Positions 21,811 through 30,900 of a stretch of 35,837 nucleotides of DNA are shown piece by piece. Location: contig JAKAYQ010000011.1 of the NCBI GenBank assembly GCA_021826725.1, forward strand, positions 1-35,837. The letters run 5' to 3'. Made by a program: the position numbers and the translations under genes. A model generated the notes under the pieces. That model was given only the letters and a program-made list of their open reading frames with translations. It was not told the DNA's origin and did not search any database. Every line of letters starts with the position of its first letter. Position 1 is the stretch's first letter. The stretch is from Actinomycetes bacterium (GTDB lineage: Bacteria > Actinomycetota > Acidimicrobiia > Acidimicrobiales > UBA8190).

Positions 21811-24800
21811 TCACCGCTCTCGCTGCACCCGTGCGCCGGCCCCCGGCCCCCGGCCCCCGACAGCCCGGCGGACCCGCCGGGCGAACTCCTCGGCTGTGAA
21901 CGGCTTCACCAGGACGTCCGCACCCGCGGCCAGACCTGCGCTACCCGCGTTGCCCGACATGTAGAGCACCGGCAAGCCGGGCGAGGCGGCCACCAGCCGT
22001 GCGGCCAGCTCGACCCCGCTCATCCCTGGCATGGCCACGTCGGTGACGAGGAGGCCCACCCGGTCGGTCGCCAACGCCACCGCATGGAGCGCCTCGGCCG
22101 CGTCGGACGCGGCCACCACCAGGTGCCCGTGGCGCACCAGCGCCTGCACCGCCAGCCGCCGGACATCTGGATCGTCGTCGACCACCAGCACCAGGTCGGC
22201 TCCCTCCCCGTCGTCGGCACCGTCGTCGCCATCGCAACCATCGTCCTGGCCCCCAGCCGGCGACTCGTCGTCGACAGCGGGGAACGCCAAGGTCACCGTG
22301 GTACCGACATCGGGCCGCGTCCGGATCGACACCGTGCCACCGGCCTGGGTCACCGATGCGTGCACCCCCGCCAGGCCCAGGCCCGTGCCACTGCCCCGGG
22401 GCTTGGTGGTGAAGAAGGGCTCAAAGCAGTGCTCCACGGTATGCGCGTCCATGCCGCTGCCGGTATCCGAGACCCACACCTCTACGACGTCCCCGTCACC
22501 CGACGCCCCACGCCGCACGGTGCTGCCCAAACGCAGCTGGCCACTGCCATCCATTGCATCACGGGCGTTGAGGACCAAGTTGAGCACCGCCCGCTCGAGC
22601 TCGGCCGGCTCGACCAGGATCCGAGCCGGCTCGGGAGACGGCGCCCGCTCGACGGAGATGTCCGCCCCGACGACGCGCGAGACCACGGGCTCCATCGCCT
22701 GGAGCACGGCATCGGGGTCGACGATCACGGGCTGCAGGGGCCGCCGGTGACCGACGGACAGGAGCTGGCTGGTGAGGTCCGCTGCCCGCTTGCCAGCACT
22801 GCGTATGGCACGTACCTCCTCGACCAACGGGTCGCTTGCCGTCATCCGGTCGAGCAGGGTCTCGCACGACCCCAGGACCACCGTCAGGAGGTTGTTGAAG
22901 TCGTGCGCCACGCCGCCCGCCAGACGGGCCATCGCTCCCAGCCGTTCGGCCTGGTGGAACTGCTCCACCAGGCGCTGACGCTCGGTGACGTCCTCCACCA
23001 TCGCCAACGCTCCGGTGAGCATCCCGCCGGCACTGCGCAACGGCGCAGCGGACACCGAAAGCTGCGCAACTCCCCCGCCGGTTCGCGGCGCAAGCACCAC
23101 CTCACCCACGACGGCCTCGCCGGCGCATGCCCTCGCCCACACCAGCTGGACCGGCGCCGTATCCACGTCGCCCTCAACCTCGGGTTCCGGCTCGAGGCAA
23201 TCGACACCCGGCAATCCGCCACCAGCGGCGGGGCCTGAGGCACCGGCCGAGCCCGGACCACCCTGCCCACCGGCCGAGCCCGATATTGCCGGCGGCCACC
23301 GGAGCAACGCGCGGGCCGCAGCGTTGCACCACACCGCCGCGCCGGACCGGTCGACCTCGACGATGGCCAGTGGCGAGGCTTCGACCACCGCCTGCAGGCG
23401 GCGCTCGTTCGCTTCAGCCGTGTGCGCCGCCCGCCGGCTGGCATGCCAGAGCTCCACGCGCTCCAGCGCCACTCCGATGCGGGCCGCCAGCTCCTCGGCC
23501 ACCTGCAGGTCGGACATCCGGTACCCGCGTCGGTCCAGACCAGTGACGAAGCTCGCGGCACCGACCACCGCTCCCCGCACGCGCACCGGCACCACCAGCA
23601 TCGACTCGACGCCGTCGGTCGGACGGGTGTCACCGTGGGACGGCTTCGGCAGGTGCGAGCCGCCGCTTGTCGGACGACGGACCACCATCTCGGCGCGCCC
23701 CTCGCGCATCACCTGGACGACCAGCCGGTCCCCGTCGGGATGGCGGTGGGCCGTCGCTGCGCCGAGCGCTTCCGACCACGGGCCGTGCTGCATGCCCTCG
23801 GCGTCCACCAGCAGCCGGCTGAGCGAGCCGTCTGCAGCGACCACGTCCACCGCGAACCAGTCCGCGAACATGGGCACGACGACATTCCCCAAAGCCTGCA
23901 ACGCCGGCTCAGGATCGCGCAGCGCACCAGCGAGGGCGTCGCCGGCACCGACGAGCAGCGCCAGGTGGCGCCGAACGTGCTCCACACCGAGCCGGTCCCG
24001 CCGCTCACTCTGCTGGAGCTGCCGGCGGTCCAGCACCACCGACATCCGTTCGGCGCTCAGGGCGATGACAAGGGCGGTCCAGGGTTCCCGGAGCGATTCC
24101 GGCCCGACCACGACGACGACTCCAGCCAGGCCGCCGTAGCGGTGCCACAGGACTGTCGACCGGCACAGGCGGCGACCGAGGCCCGGCAGTTCGACCGTCC
24201 GTGCTGCCGCTTCGGCTGGTTCGTTCCCGGGAAACGCGGATCCTGCCACCACTTCGGCTGCCACCGCAGCCACGTCCTCGACGACAGCCCAGTCCCGCTC
24301 CCCCGGACCAGCACCACCAGGCATGCGACCCGTGCCCGCAGCACCGGGCGGTGAGACACTGCCATCGGGCGGTGCGTCAAAACCGCCCGATCGTTCCGCC
24401 ACGCCCCCGCCGGGTACAGCCGCCAGGCGGCGGAGCGACCCGCTGCCTTCGACCGCCTCGAACACGGCGACGGCGTCGGCGTGAAGCACTCGGCACAGCC
24501 GCTCGCAGAGCACATCGAGCGAGCTCCTCGACGGCCCACCCACCATCAGATCGTCGAAGAGCTCGGCGATCACCTGCTGCTCGTGGCCACCGGCCGGCGG
24601 AACCGACCGTCCCCGACGGAACGCCACCTCCACGCCGACTGCCAGCACAACGCCCGATCCGATGAGCACGGCTCCACCCGTCTCACCACCACCGTGGCGC
24701 CAGTTCGACGCCACGACGACCGCGCCAGCGACGATCATCACCGCCCCGGCACGCACCACCCACCGCCGGATCGTGCAAAGCCGTGTCCGACGCCCCCCGC

Positions 24801-24960
24801 GCACCATCCCACCGCAATCGGCCGGGGCCTCACCCGATCCCCATGCCGCTCGGCCTGGTGCCTGCGCACGCCCACGGCTCACCGGGACCGCAGCGTAGTC
24901 GTCGCGCACCAGGAACCCGGCGATGGCCTGCATCGCCCTCCGGGGCACGGCCACCAGCAC
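21811..24960 (-). CDS. Membrane hybrid sensor histidine kinase with GAF, PAS and receiver domains
   Basis: A 1049-aa protein. Two N-terminal membrane helices (VVRAGAVMIVAGAVVVAS and GGAVLIGSGVVLAVGVEVAF) are followed by a GAF-like region. A second GAF domain follows (from about RDPEPALQALGNVVVPMFAD, with ESMLVVPVRVRGAVVGAASF), then a PAS domain (LQAVVEASPLAIVEVDRSGA). The HisKA phosphorylation site is GGVAHDFNNLL (His686). HATPase boxes are LNLVLNARDAM, DTGSGM, FEPFFTTK and GTGLGLAGV. A C-terminal receiver (LVLVVDDDPDV, LLVTDVAMPGMSG with Asp974, VLVKPFTAEEF) completes it. It probably senses a small ligand or redox state and autophosphorylates. Start is unsure: GTG 24960 is the longest, ATG 24933 has GGAGG very close. 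The gap to the regulator (21587-21810) shows only a weak hairpin near 21685-21700. Confidence 0.9.
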   Translation of the reverse strand: MLVAVPRRAMQAIAGFLVRDDYAAVPVSRGRAQAPGRAAWGSGEAPADCGGMVRGGRRTRLCTIRRWVVRAGAVMIVAGAVVVASNWRHGGGETGGAVLIGSGVVLAVGVEVAFRRGRSVPPAGGHEQQVIAELFDDLMVGGPSRSSLDVLCERLCRVLHADAVAVFEAVEGSGSLRRLAAVPGGGVAERSGGFDAPPDGSVSPPGAAGTGRMPGGAGPGERDWAVVEDVAAVAAEVVAGSAFPGNEPAEAAARTVELPGLGRRLCRSTVLWHRYGGLAGVVVVVGPESLREPWTALVIALSAERMSVVLDRRQLQQSERRDRLGVEHVRRHLALLVGAGDALAGALRDPEPALQALGNVVVPMFADWFAVDVVAADGSLSRLLVDAEGMQHGPWSEALGAATAHRHPDGDRLVVQVMREGRAEMVVRRPTSGGSHLPKPSHGDTRPTDGVESMLVVPVRVRGAVVGAASFVTGLDRRGYRMSDLQVAEELAARIGVALERVELWHASRRAAHTAEANERRLQAVVEASPLAIVEVDRSGAAVWCNAAARALLRWPPAISGSAGGQGGPGSAGASGPAAGGGLPGVDCLEPEPEVEGDVDTAPVQLVWARACAGEAVVGEVVLAPRTGGGVAQLSVSAAPLRSAGGMLTGALAMVEDVTERQRLVEQFHQAERLGAMARLAGGVAHDFNNLLTVVLGSCETLLDRMTASDPLVEEVRAIRSAGKRAADLTSQLLSVGHRRPLQPVIVDPDAVLQAMEPVVSRVVGADISVERAPSPEPARILVEPAELERAVLNLVLNARDAMDGSGQLRLGSTVRRGASGDGDVVEVWVSDTGSGMDAHTVEHCFEPFFTTKPRGSGTGLGLAGVHASVTQAGGTVSIRTRPDVGTTVTLAFPAVDDESPAGGQDDGCDGDDGADDGEGADLVLVVDDDPDVRRLAVQALVRHGHLVVAASDAAEALHAVALATDRVGLLVTDVAMPGMSGVELAARLVAASPGLPVLYMSGNAGSAGLAAGADVLVKPFTAEEFARRVRRAVGGRGPGAGARVQRER

Positions 24961-25166
24961 ACCTCAGACCCCGCCCGAGCGCGGACGTAGCCCATGATCC
25001 GAGCCCGGCTCAGCGTGGCGCCAGCGGGACAGTCCCGGCCCTGGGCTCGGCCGACGGCACCCGGCCGGACCGGTTCCGTTGGCGTTCCGCTGAAATTCTG
25101 CTGGCATTCGTCACCACATCCGAGTGCCGGCACGGTCCTTCGGGATCCAGACCAGGATGTTTCCAG

Positions 25167-25239
25167 CTGGCGGGGGAGGGCTCGAACCTCCAACCTCCTG
25201 ATCCAAAGTCAGGCGTTCTGCCGGTTGAACTACCCGCCA
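25167..25239 (-). tRNA. tRNA-Gln (anticodon UUG)
   Basis: A 73-base cloverleaf on the minus strand. Acceptor stem TGGCGGG pairs with CCCGCCA, discriminator G. The anticodon arm CCTGA-CTTTGGA-TCAGG gives anticodon UUG, which reads CAA. The T arm contains GGTTCGAGCC. The 3' end is followed by CT, so CCA is not encoded and must be added after transcription. Confidence 0.95.
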
Positions 25240-25325
25240 AGGGGGCCACCGCAGTATCCCACCCCGCCGCGTCCACTGCGGCAACACTCCCGCGGCCCGT
25301 CGCGGGCAGGCCGGACCGGCGCGGC

Positions 25326-25356
25326 TTGGCGCAGATGGTCGTCAGCCAGCTATCCT
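25326..25356 (+). promoter_or_regulatory. Putative promoter of the bS22 gene
   Basis: TTGGCG (25326-25331), a 19-base spacer and TATCCT (25351-25356), 10 bases before ATG 25367. The leader would be at most a few bases. Confidence 0.35.
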
Positions 25357-25366
25357 GCATCTCGCC

Positions 25367-25468
25367 ATGGGATCGCTGATCAAGAAGCGCCGCAAGCGCA
25401 TGCGGAAGAAGAAGCACAAGAAGATGCTGAAGGCCACTCGCTGGCAGCGACGAGCCGCCGGCAAGTGA
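25367..25468 (+). CDS. Small ribosomal subunit protein bS22 (AURKAIP1/COX24 domain)
   Basis: A 33-aa, extremely basic protein beginning MGSLIKKRRKRMRKKKHKKM and ending RWQRRAAGK. It closely matches the 33-residue bS22 of mycobacterial 30S subunits (MGSVIKKRRKRM...), a family with the AURKAIP1/COX24 domain restricted to actinobacteria and a few other phyla. It should sit in the decoding region of the small subunit. Easily missed because of its length. No Shine-Dalgarno sequence; a TATCCT hexamer lies 10 bases upstream. Confidence 0.9.
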   Translation: MGSLIKKRRKRMRKKKHKKMLKATRWQRRAAGK

Positions 25469-25578
25469 CCTGGCGCGGTGTGTGCCGAGGCGCCGACACC
25501 AGGCGCCGGCGCACCACCACTCACCGTCGGCCCCACAGCACCCCGGTCCACCGATCGGCGTAGCCCAGAAGCAGCCCT

Positions 25579-25596
25579 CACGTCAGCGGTGACGTG
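25579..25596. terminator. Short perfect inverted repeat, possible terminator
   Basis: CACGTCA, loop GCGG, TGACGTG, in the 262-base convergent gap between bS22 and ispE. It could end either transcript or be a binding site. No T-run follows. Nothing else is evident in 25469-25730. Confidence 0.35.
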
Positions 25597-25730
25597 TGTT
25601 CCGATCGTGGTGACCACCACGTCGTTCGGCACGATCCCCCACCGCCGAGGTGAAGGCGCTTCCGATGTCCCCGCTGCGAATCGGCCCGCATCCGAGCGAC
25701 TCGGCCTCTACGACCTCGGTTCGAGGCCGA

Positions 25731-26783
25731 TCACGCAGACCCCCTTCCGCCGCTGCCGGTCGCTGGCGGTGCACCCGTCCTGACGGCCTCGAACGGTGCG
25801 ACCGTCCGGACGGCCACCAGTGGAGCTCGCCGACCGTCGACCTCCAGCCATCTCCGATCCTGAAGCCCGAGCTCGGCGAGGGTCCCCTCCACGAACCAGG
25901 TCGAGCCGCTCCCGGCAAGCATGGGTCGACGCCCCGTGGCCCGAGCCAGCGCATCGCGCCAACCCCCCATCGCCGGCACGACGGACACCGCTGCCGTCTC
26001 CAGGTCGTTGGTCCCCCCGAGGTCGTCGGTCCCCGCGAGGTCGTCGGTCCCCGCGGTACCGCCCCGCCCGTCGCGCGGCGCACCGGCGCCGGTCGGGGCG
26101 CCTGGCGCCAGCCCGCCACCAGCCAGCGCATCCCACGCCCGGTAACAGGCAGCAGTTTCGACGCCCACTGGCGGCAGCATCAACACGTACTGCCGGTCTC
26201 GGTACGCCAGTGGGCGTACGACGTCACCGATCCCCTGCACCCGTGCCCGCCCCCCCACCAGGCAGAACGGCACGTCCGCTCCGAGCCGCACGGCCACGTC
26301 CGGGTCGGAAACGCCTGCCCAGCGCAGGGCCGCTGCCGCGTCGGTGGAACCTCCGCCAAGCCCGGCACGCACCGGTATCCGCTTGCGCAACGTCACCGAC
26401 GCGCTCCGGCCGGCGGCAGCCAGAGTCCGGCACACCAGGTTGCCCGAGCCGGCATCGACGTCGCCGATCCCGAGCCCACCGACCACCTCGTCGACCACGC
26501 GGAGCCCGTCTCCCGGCTCGAAGACCAGCTCGTCGCACAGGTCGATGCTCACCATCTCGGCGTCGATCAGGTGGAAGCCATCAGATCGAACCCCGACCAC
26601 CCGGAGGGAGACGGTGAGCTTGGCCGGTGCCCGAACCACAACCGACCCACCGACACCAGGTGACACGTCGGTGGGCGCCGGAACCGTTGCGACGGTGAGG
26701 GCTCCGGCGCCACCACCGGCCCCGATACCCGGATCGCGACCAATCGCACCCTCGCCACAAGGCGACACAGCAGAAGACGTCAC
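25731..26783 (-). CDS. ispE: 4-diphosphocytidyl-2-C-methyl-D-erythritol kinase
   Basis: A 350-aa GHMP kinase phosphorylating CDP-ME in the MEP isoprenoid pathway. After a Gly/Ala-rich leader of about 45 residues: VVRAPAKLTVSLRVVGVRSD then GFHLID (N-terminal signature), the GHMP ATP loop PVRAGLGGGSTDAAAALRWA, LGADVPFCLVGGRARVQGIG, and C-terminal MLAGSGSTWFVEG. GTG 26783 overlaps the rsmA stop (GTGA), giving translational coupling; later GTGs could shorten the leader. An in-frame insert near residues 240-265 is built from three 18-bp DNA repeats (DDLAGTDDLGGTNDLE). The C-terminal AVRT[VG]AP motif also appears twice. Confidence 0.9.
   Translation of the reverse strand: MTSSAVSPCGEGAIGRDPGIGAGGGAGALTVATVPAPTDVSPGVGGSVVVRAPAKLTVSLRVVGVRSDGFHLIDAEMVSIDLCDELVFEPGDGLRVVDEVVGGLGIGDVDAGSGNLVCRTLAAAGRSASVTLRKRIPVRAGLGGGSTDAAAALRWAGVSDPDVAVRLGADVPFCLVGGRARVQGIGDVVRPLAYRDRQYVLMLPPVGVETAACYRAWDALAGGGLAPGAPTGAGAPRDGRGGTAGTDDLAGTDDLGGTNDLETAAVSVVPAMGGWRDALARATGRRPMLAGSGSTWFVEGTLAELGLQDRRWLEVDGRRAPLVAVRTVAPFEAVRTGAPPATGSGGRGSA
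26001..26054. repeat. Three tandem 18-bp units inside ispE
   Basis: GAGGTCGTCGGTCCCCGC occurs perfectly at 26019 and 26037 and with three mismatches at 26001. It encodes a six-residue repeat in IspE. Confidence 0.9.
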
Positions 26784-27616
26784 GTCAATGTCGTCGGGGA
26801 CCACGCTGCCAGTCTGCCCCAGGCAAACACATCCAGCTCTTCGGCACGCGCGTCGGCTGCCACTCCCGCAGCGGCGAACGCCAAGGGGTCGACGACCCCC
26901 GCCAAGGAGCGGCGCAGCATCTTCCGGCGCTGAGCGAACCCCGCTCTGACCACGCTGAACAACCGTTCCGCACCGACGACATCCGGGTCGACCGCAGGAC
27001 GAGATCGCCGGTCGATGACCACCAGCGCCGACTCCACGTTCGGCCGGGGCACGAACACGGTGGCCGGCACCCGACCAACCACGGCCGCTTCGCCCCAGTA
27101 GGCGACATGCACGGACACCGACCCGTAGACGCGGCTTCCGGCGGGGGCCGCCAGCCGCTCCGCCACCTCGCGCTGGACCATCACCAACAGCCGTTCGACC
27201 ATCGGCGCCTCGTCGAGGACCCGCAGGACGATCGGCACCGCCACGTTGTAGGGCAAGTTCGCGACAAGAGCCCAGCGAGAAGAGCCAGCCAGCACGTCCG
27301 GCCATCGCAGCGCCGTCGCGTCGGCGTGGACGACCGCCACCCCCAGCGGATCCACCCGCTCCCGGAGGATCGGCACCAGGTGACGATCGGTCTCGATGGC
27401 GGTCACCACCGCCCCAGTGGACGCCAACGCCACGGTGAGCGACCCGAGCCCGGCCCCGACCTCGACCACCGCATCGCCGGGTCCCACGCCGGCCAACCGG
27501 GCGATGCGCCGGGCGGTGTTCGGATCCGACAGAAAATTCTGCCCGAGAGCACGGCTGGGACGCAGCCCGTGCTCCTGGAGGATCCGGCGGACGTCCGTCG
27601 GAAGGCTGACAGCCAT
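26780..27616 (-). CDS. rsmA: 16S rRNA dimethyladenosine transferase
   Basis: A 278-aa methyltransferase (KsgA) dimethylating two adjacent adenosines in the 3' terminal hairpin of 16S rRNA. Visible: LRPSRALGQNFLSDPNTARR, SAM motif I VVEVGAGLGSLTVALAS, AIETDRHLVPIL, VVHADATALRW, catalytic motif NLPYNVAVPI, QREVAERLAAPAGSRVYGS, and FVPRPNVESALV, then a helical C-terminal domain (FAQRRKMLRRSL). ATG 27616 is chosen by homology: family members begin just before RRILxxHGLRP. The frame is open further upstream but that sequence is unlike the family. It forms an operon with ispE, the usual actinobacterial order. Confidence 0.94.
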   Translation of the reverse strand: MAVSLPTDVRRILQEHGLRPSRALGQNFLSDPNTARRIARLAGVGPGDAVVEVGAGLGSLTVALASTGAVVTAIETDRHLVPILRERVDPLGVAVVHADATALRWPDVLAGSSRWALVANLPYNVAVPIVLRVLDEAPMVERLLVMVQREVAERLAAPAGSRVYGSVSVHVAYWGEAAVVGRVPATVFVPRPNVESALVVIDRRSRPAVDPDVVGAERLFSVVRAGFAQRRKMLRRSLAGVVDPLAFAAAGVAADARAEELDVFAWGRLAAWSPTTLT

Positions 27617-27963
27617 CTCCACAGTCTGCCCGGCCCAGCGGTCGTCGTGGTTCAACCCACCGCACCGTCGCCAACCGGCAGGCCATGACCGTTGCCTTCG
27701 CTCTCCCGTCTGCTCCCGAAGGCGGAAGAGCCAGCGATCCTGCCGGCACGCCGACGGCAGATCGCCCACCGAGCCCCCGTCCTTCATCCGTGGCTACGCC
27801 TGGCTCCGAAGGCCAACCAGCACCAGACGCGAAACGTCGCCCTGGCCCGTAGACCAAGGCGACGCTTCACCCCCCTCCCCCCCGGGGCTGCCGCACGGTG
27901 ACCCGAGCCCCGGATCCTCATCCGGTTCCCGCCACCGGGCGGCACCTACTCAGTGGTGTGTGC
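27617..27963. other. Intergenic region between the DUF11 protein and rsmA
   Basis: About 350 bases. Both genes are on the minus strand, so it holds the end of the DUF11 transcript and the rsmA promoter. A CCGGAT-loop-ATCCGG hairpin lies at 27910-27925 and a C-rich run (C6-TC-C7) near 27871-27885. I see no gene. Confidence 0.5.
27910..27925 (-). terminator. Possible terminator hairpin of the DUF11 gene
   Basis: Minus-strand CCGGAT-GAGG-ATCCGG, 39 bases after the stop at 27964, with a second small GC stem (CCGCC-CGGT-GGCGG) just before it. No T-run. Confidence 0.35.
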
Positions 27964-30900
27964 TCACCGCGCCCGCACCACCCGGCGCCGGCGCACACCG
28001 CCAGCCAGGATCAGCAGACCGCCGAGACCGGCCAGGAGCGCCACCAGGCGTCCGGAGCCGGCCCACGGCTCCCCCGTGTGGACGGTCGTCGCGCCGACGA
28101 TCGGAGCTGCACCCTGTGACGCCTCGATGACCGGCGCCGGCGCCGGCGCCACGGTGGTCACCGACGGCGGGGTGCTGGTCAGGACCTGGGTCACCGGGCC
28201 CGGGTTCACCGAGATCGCCGCCGTCGTCGACGGGCATCCGGCAGCCGTCGTGCACCCGGCGCCGGTCCACGTGGCGGTGTTGGTGATGGTGGTGCCCGCC
28301 GCCACGATGGCGTCCACGCCCACCCGGAACGACAGGTCGACCGTCGCTCCGGCGGCCAGGCCCGCACCGATGGTCCAGGTGAGCGAGCTGCCCGACACCA
28401 CCACCGAGCAGCTCGGGGTGGAGGTCGACGACAGCGAGCCGCAGCTGGCCGAACCGGCGAGGTAGCTGGTGCCGGTTGGGGCTGCGTCGGTGACGACAGT
28501 CGGCGTGGCCGTGGGAGCTGTGCCGGTGTTCGTCACCGCCATCGTGAAGGTGGCGTCGGTGCCGGCGCCGGCAGTCACGCTGGTCGGATTAGCCGACTTC
28601 ACCACCGTCACGACAGCTGCGCCAGTGACTGTGGTGGGAGTGGTGACCGTGAACGGGCACCCGCCGGCGGTGGTGCATCCTGCACCAGTCCACGTTGCGG
28701 TGTTGGTGATGACCGTGCCGGCAGCAGCCGACGGCGCCAACTGCACCTCGAAGGACAGTTCGACAGCAGCCCCTGCGGCCAGTCCCGCCGCGATCGTCCA
28801 CGTCACGGTGCTACCCGTGACGCTGATCGTGCACGACGGGGTGCTGGTTGCCGACAGGCTGCCACACGTCTCCGAACCGGCGACCAGTGTCGTCCCGGCG
28901 GGAGCCGAGTCGACCACGACCGTTGCTCCCGTGGTGGCACCGTTGCCGCTGTTCGTCCCGTCCAACGTGTAGGTGATCGGTGACGTGGAGCCGGTGGCGA
29001 TGGACGTCGGGCTCCCGGCCTTCGTCCACGTCAAGCTCGGACTGGGCACTGGGTTGGGCGTCGGGACCGACGTCGTCGTGGTCGTCGTGACGGTGGTGCT
29101 GTCACAGGCGGTCGCCCCCGCCGCCGGTGTGCACCCTGGGCCGGTCCAGGTGGCCGTGTTCGACACACCCTTGCTCCCGGTAGCGGCGTTGACCGTCACG
29201 TCGAACCCGACGGAGACCGAGGCACCACCGGGCACGTTGCCGATCGTCCAGGTGATCGTCGTTCCCGAGACCACCGCGCTGCACGTGGTGCTCCCCGTCA
29301 GGGTGCCGCACGTAGCGGAGCCCGCCACGTAGGTCGTGCCTGCCGGGACGGCGTCGACGATCACCAGCGAAGACGCCGACGTCGACGCCCCGCCGTTGGT
29401 GGCGGTGATCGTGTAGACGATCGGCGTGGTCGACCCGGCGAGCACCGACGCCGGGGTTGCCGACTTGGTCACCGTCGGACCGAAGTTCGCGTCGTTGTTC
29501 ACTCCGGTGTTCGTCGGGTTCGTCGACGGGTCGTCGCCGGCGTACGTGTAGTTCGCCTGGTTGATGATGGTCGTGCCGTTCGGCGTACCGGGATCGACAT
29601 TCACCTCGTAGGTGACGTTCAGCGTTGCGCCGGCTGCCACACCCGGACCGATCGTCCAGGTGATCACGCCCGTCGTGGCGTCGTACGCAACCGTGCACGT
29701 CGGTGCGACGGTAGCGCTCAGCGTGCCGCAGCTCGGTGAGCTCGTGTCGAGCACAGTGCCCGAGGGTGCGGTAGCCGTAATGGTCAGGATCCCGCTCGAC
29801 GCCGTCCCTGCCGGACTGTCATAGCTGGCAGACAGCGTGTAGATGACCGGGATGCCTGAACCAGCCGTGACGTTTGCCGGGTTGGAGGCGAGCGAGACGG
29901 TCATGTTCGAGATGTAGTTCACAACGCCGTTGCTGTTGCAGGTCCCGGTGCATCCCGGGCCGGTGAACGTAGCGGTCTGCACGACATGACCGGCGGAGTC
30001 GTTGGCGTCGGCGCCGGCTTGGAACTTCAGGTCGATGACCTGGCCCGGAGCCACACCGGCACCGATGGTCCAGGTGATCGTGCTCCCCGCGACAACCACC
30101 GAGCAGGTGACGCCGTTGGTGATCGCCGGGCAGGCCTCGCTCCCGACGACCAGGTCGAGCTGCTGCGCCCCGGTCGGCAGGGTTTCGCTCACGGTCACCG
30201 GCTGGGTCGATGCGGACGGGCCGGTGTTCGTGACCGCCAGCGTGTAGCTGATCGGTGTCGTTCCCCCGACCGACACGGTGGCCGGCGTGCTGCTGCCCAC
30301 CACTGCGAACGACGCACCGTTGGACACGCCGGTCGTCACCTGGTTGGAGCTGCAGGAGACGCCGGTCGTGGCACAGCCAGGACCGCCCCACGCCGCCGTG
30401 TTCGTGATCGACCCGGCGGCACTGGCAGCGACGTCGACACCGAATGTCAGGGTGAACGACTGGCCCGGTGCCACACCGGCGCCGACCGTCCAGGTGACGG
30501 TCGAACCGGACACCACCACGCTGCAGCTGACGGTGGAGCCGGCGAGCGATCCGCAGCTCGCCGTGCCGGCAGCCAGCGTTGTCTGCCCGGGCGCCGCGTC
30601 CTGGACCGTCAGGGTCCCGGTCGACGTGGACGGGCCGGTGTTCTTCACCGTCAGGGTGTAGGTGAGCGGTGTGGCCTGACCCGCAACGACCGATGTGGGC
30701 GCCGACTTCACCACGCTGAACGCAGCACCGTTGGTGACCGTGGTGGTCACCTGGTTGGACGAACAGCCGCCAGCAGTCGTGCAGCCCGGACCGGTCCAGA
30801 TTGCCGTGTTGACGATGGGAGCCGTGGTCGTGGCATCGACCGACACGGAGAAGGTGAGGTCGACGACCTGCCCTGGCGTCAGGCCAGCTGCGAGGTCCCA

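Noticed and set aside
25579-25596. Second LexA box
   Set aside because: The palindrome is CACGTCA-GCGG-TGACGTG and lacks the GAAC-N4-GTTC core.
27617-27857. Upstream extension or extra gene before rsmA on the minus strand
   Set aside because: Two frames are open, but neither translation resembles a known neighbour such as a resuscitation factor or TatD, and no start has a ribosome site.
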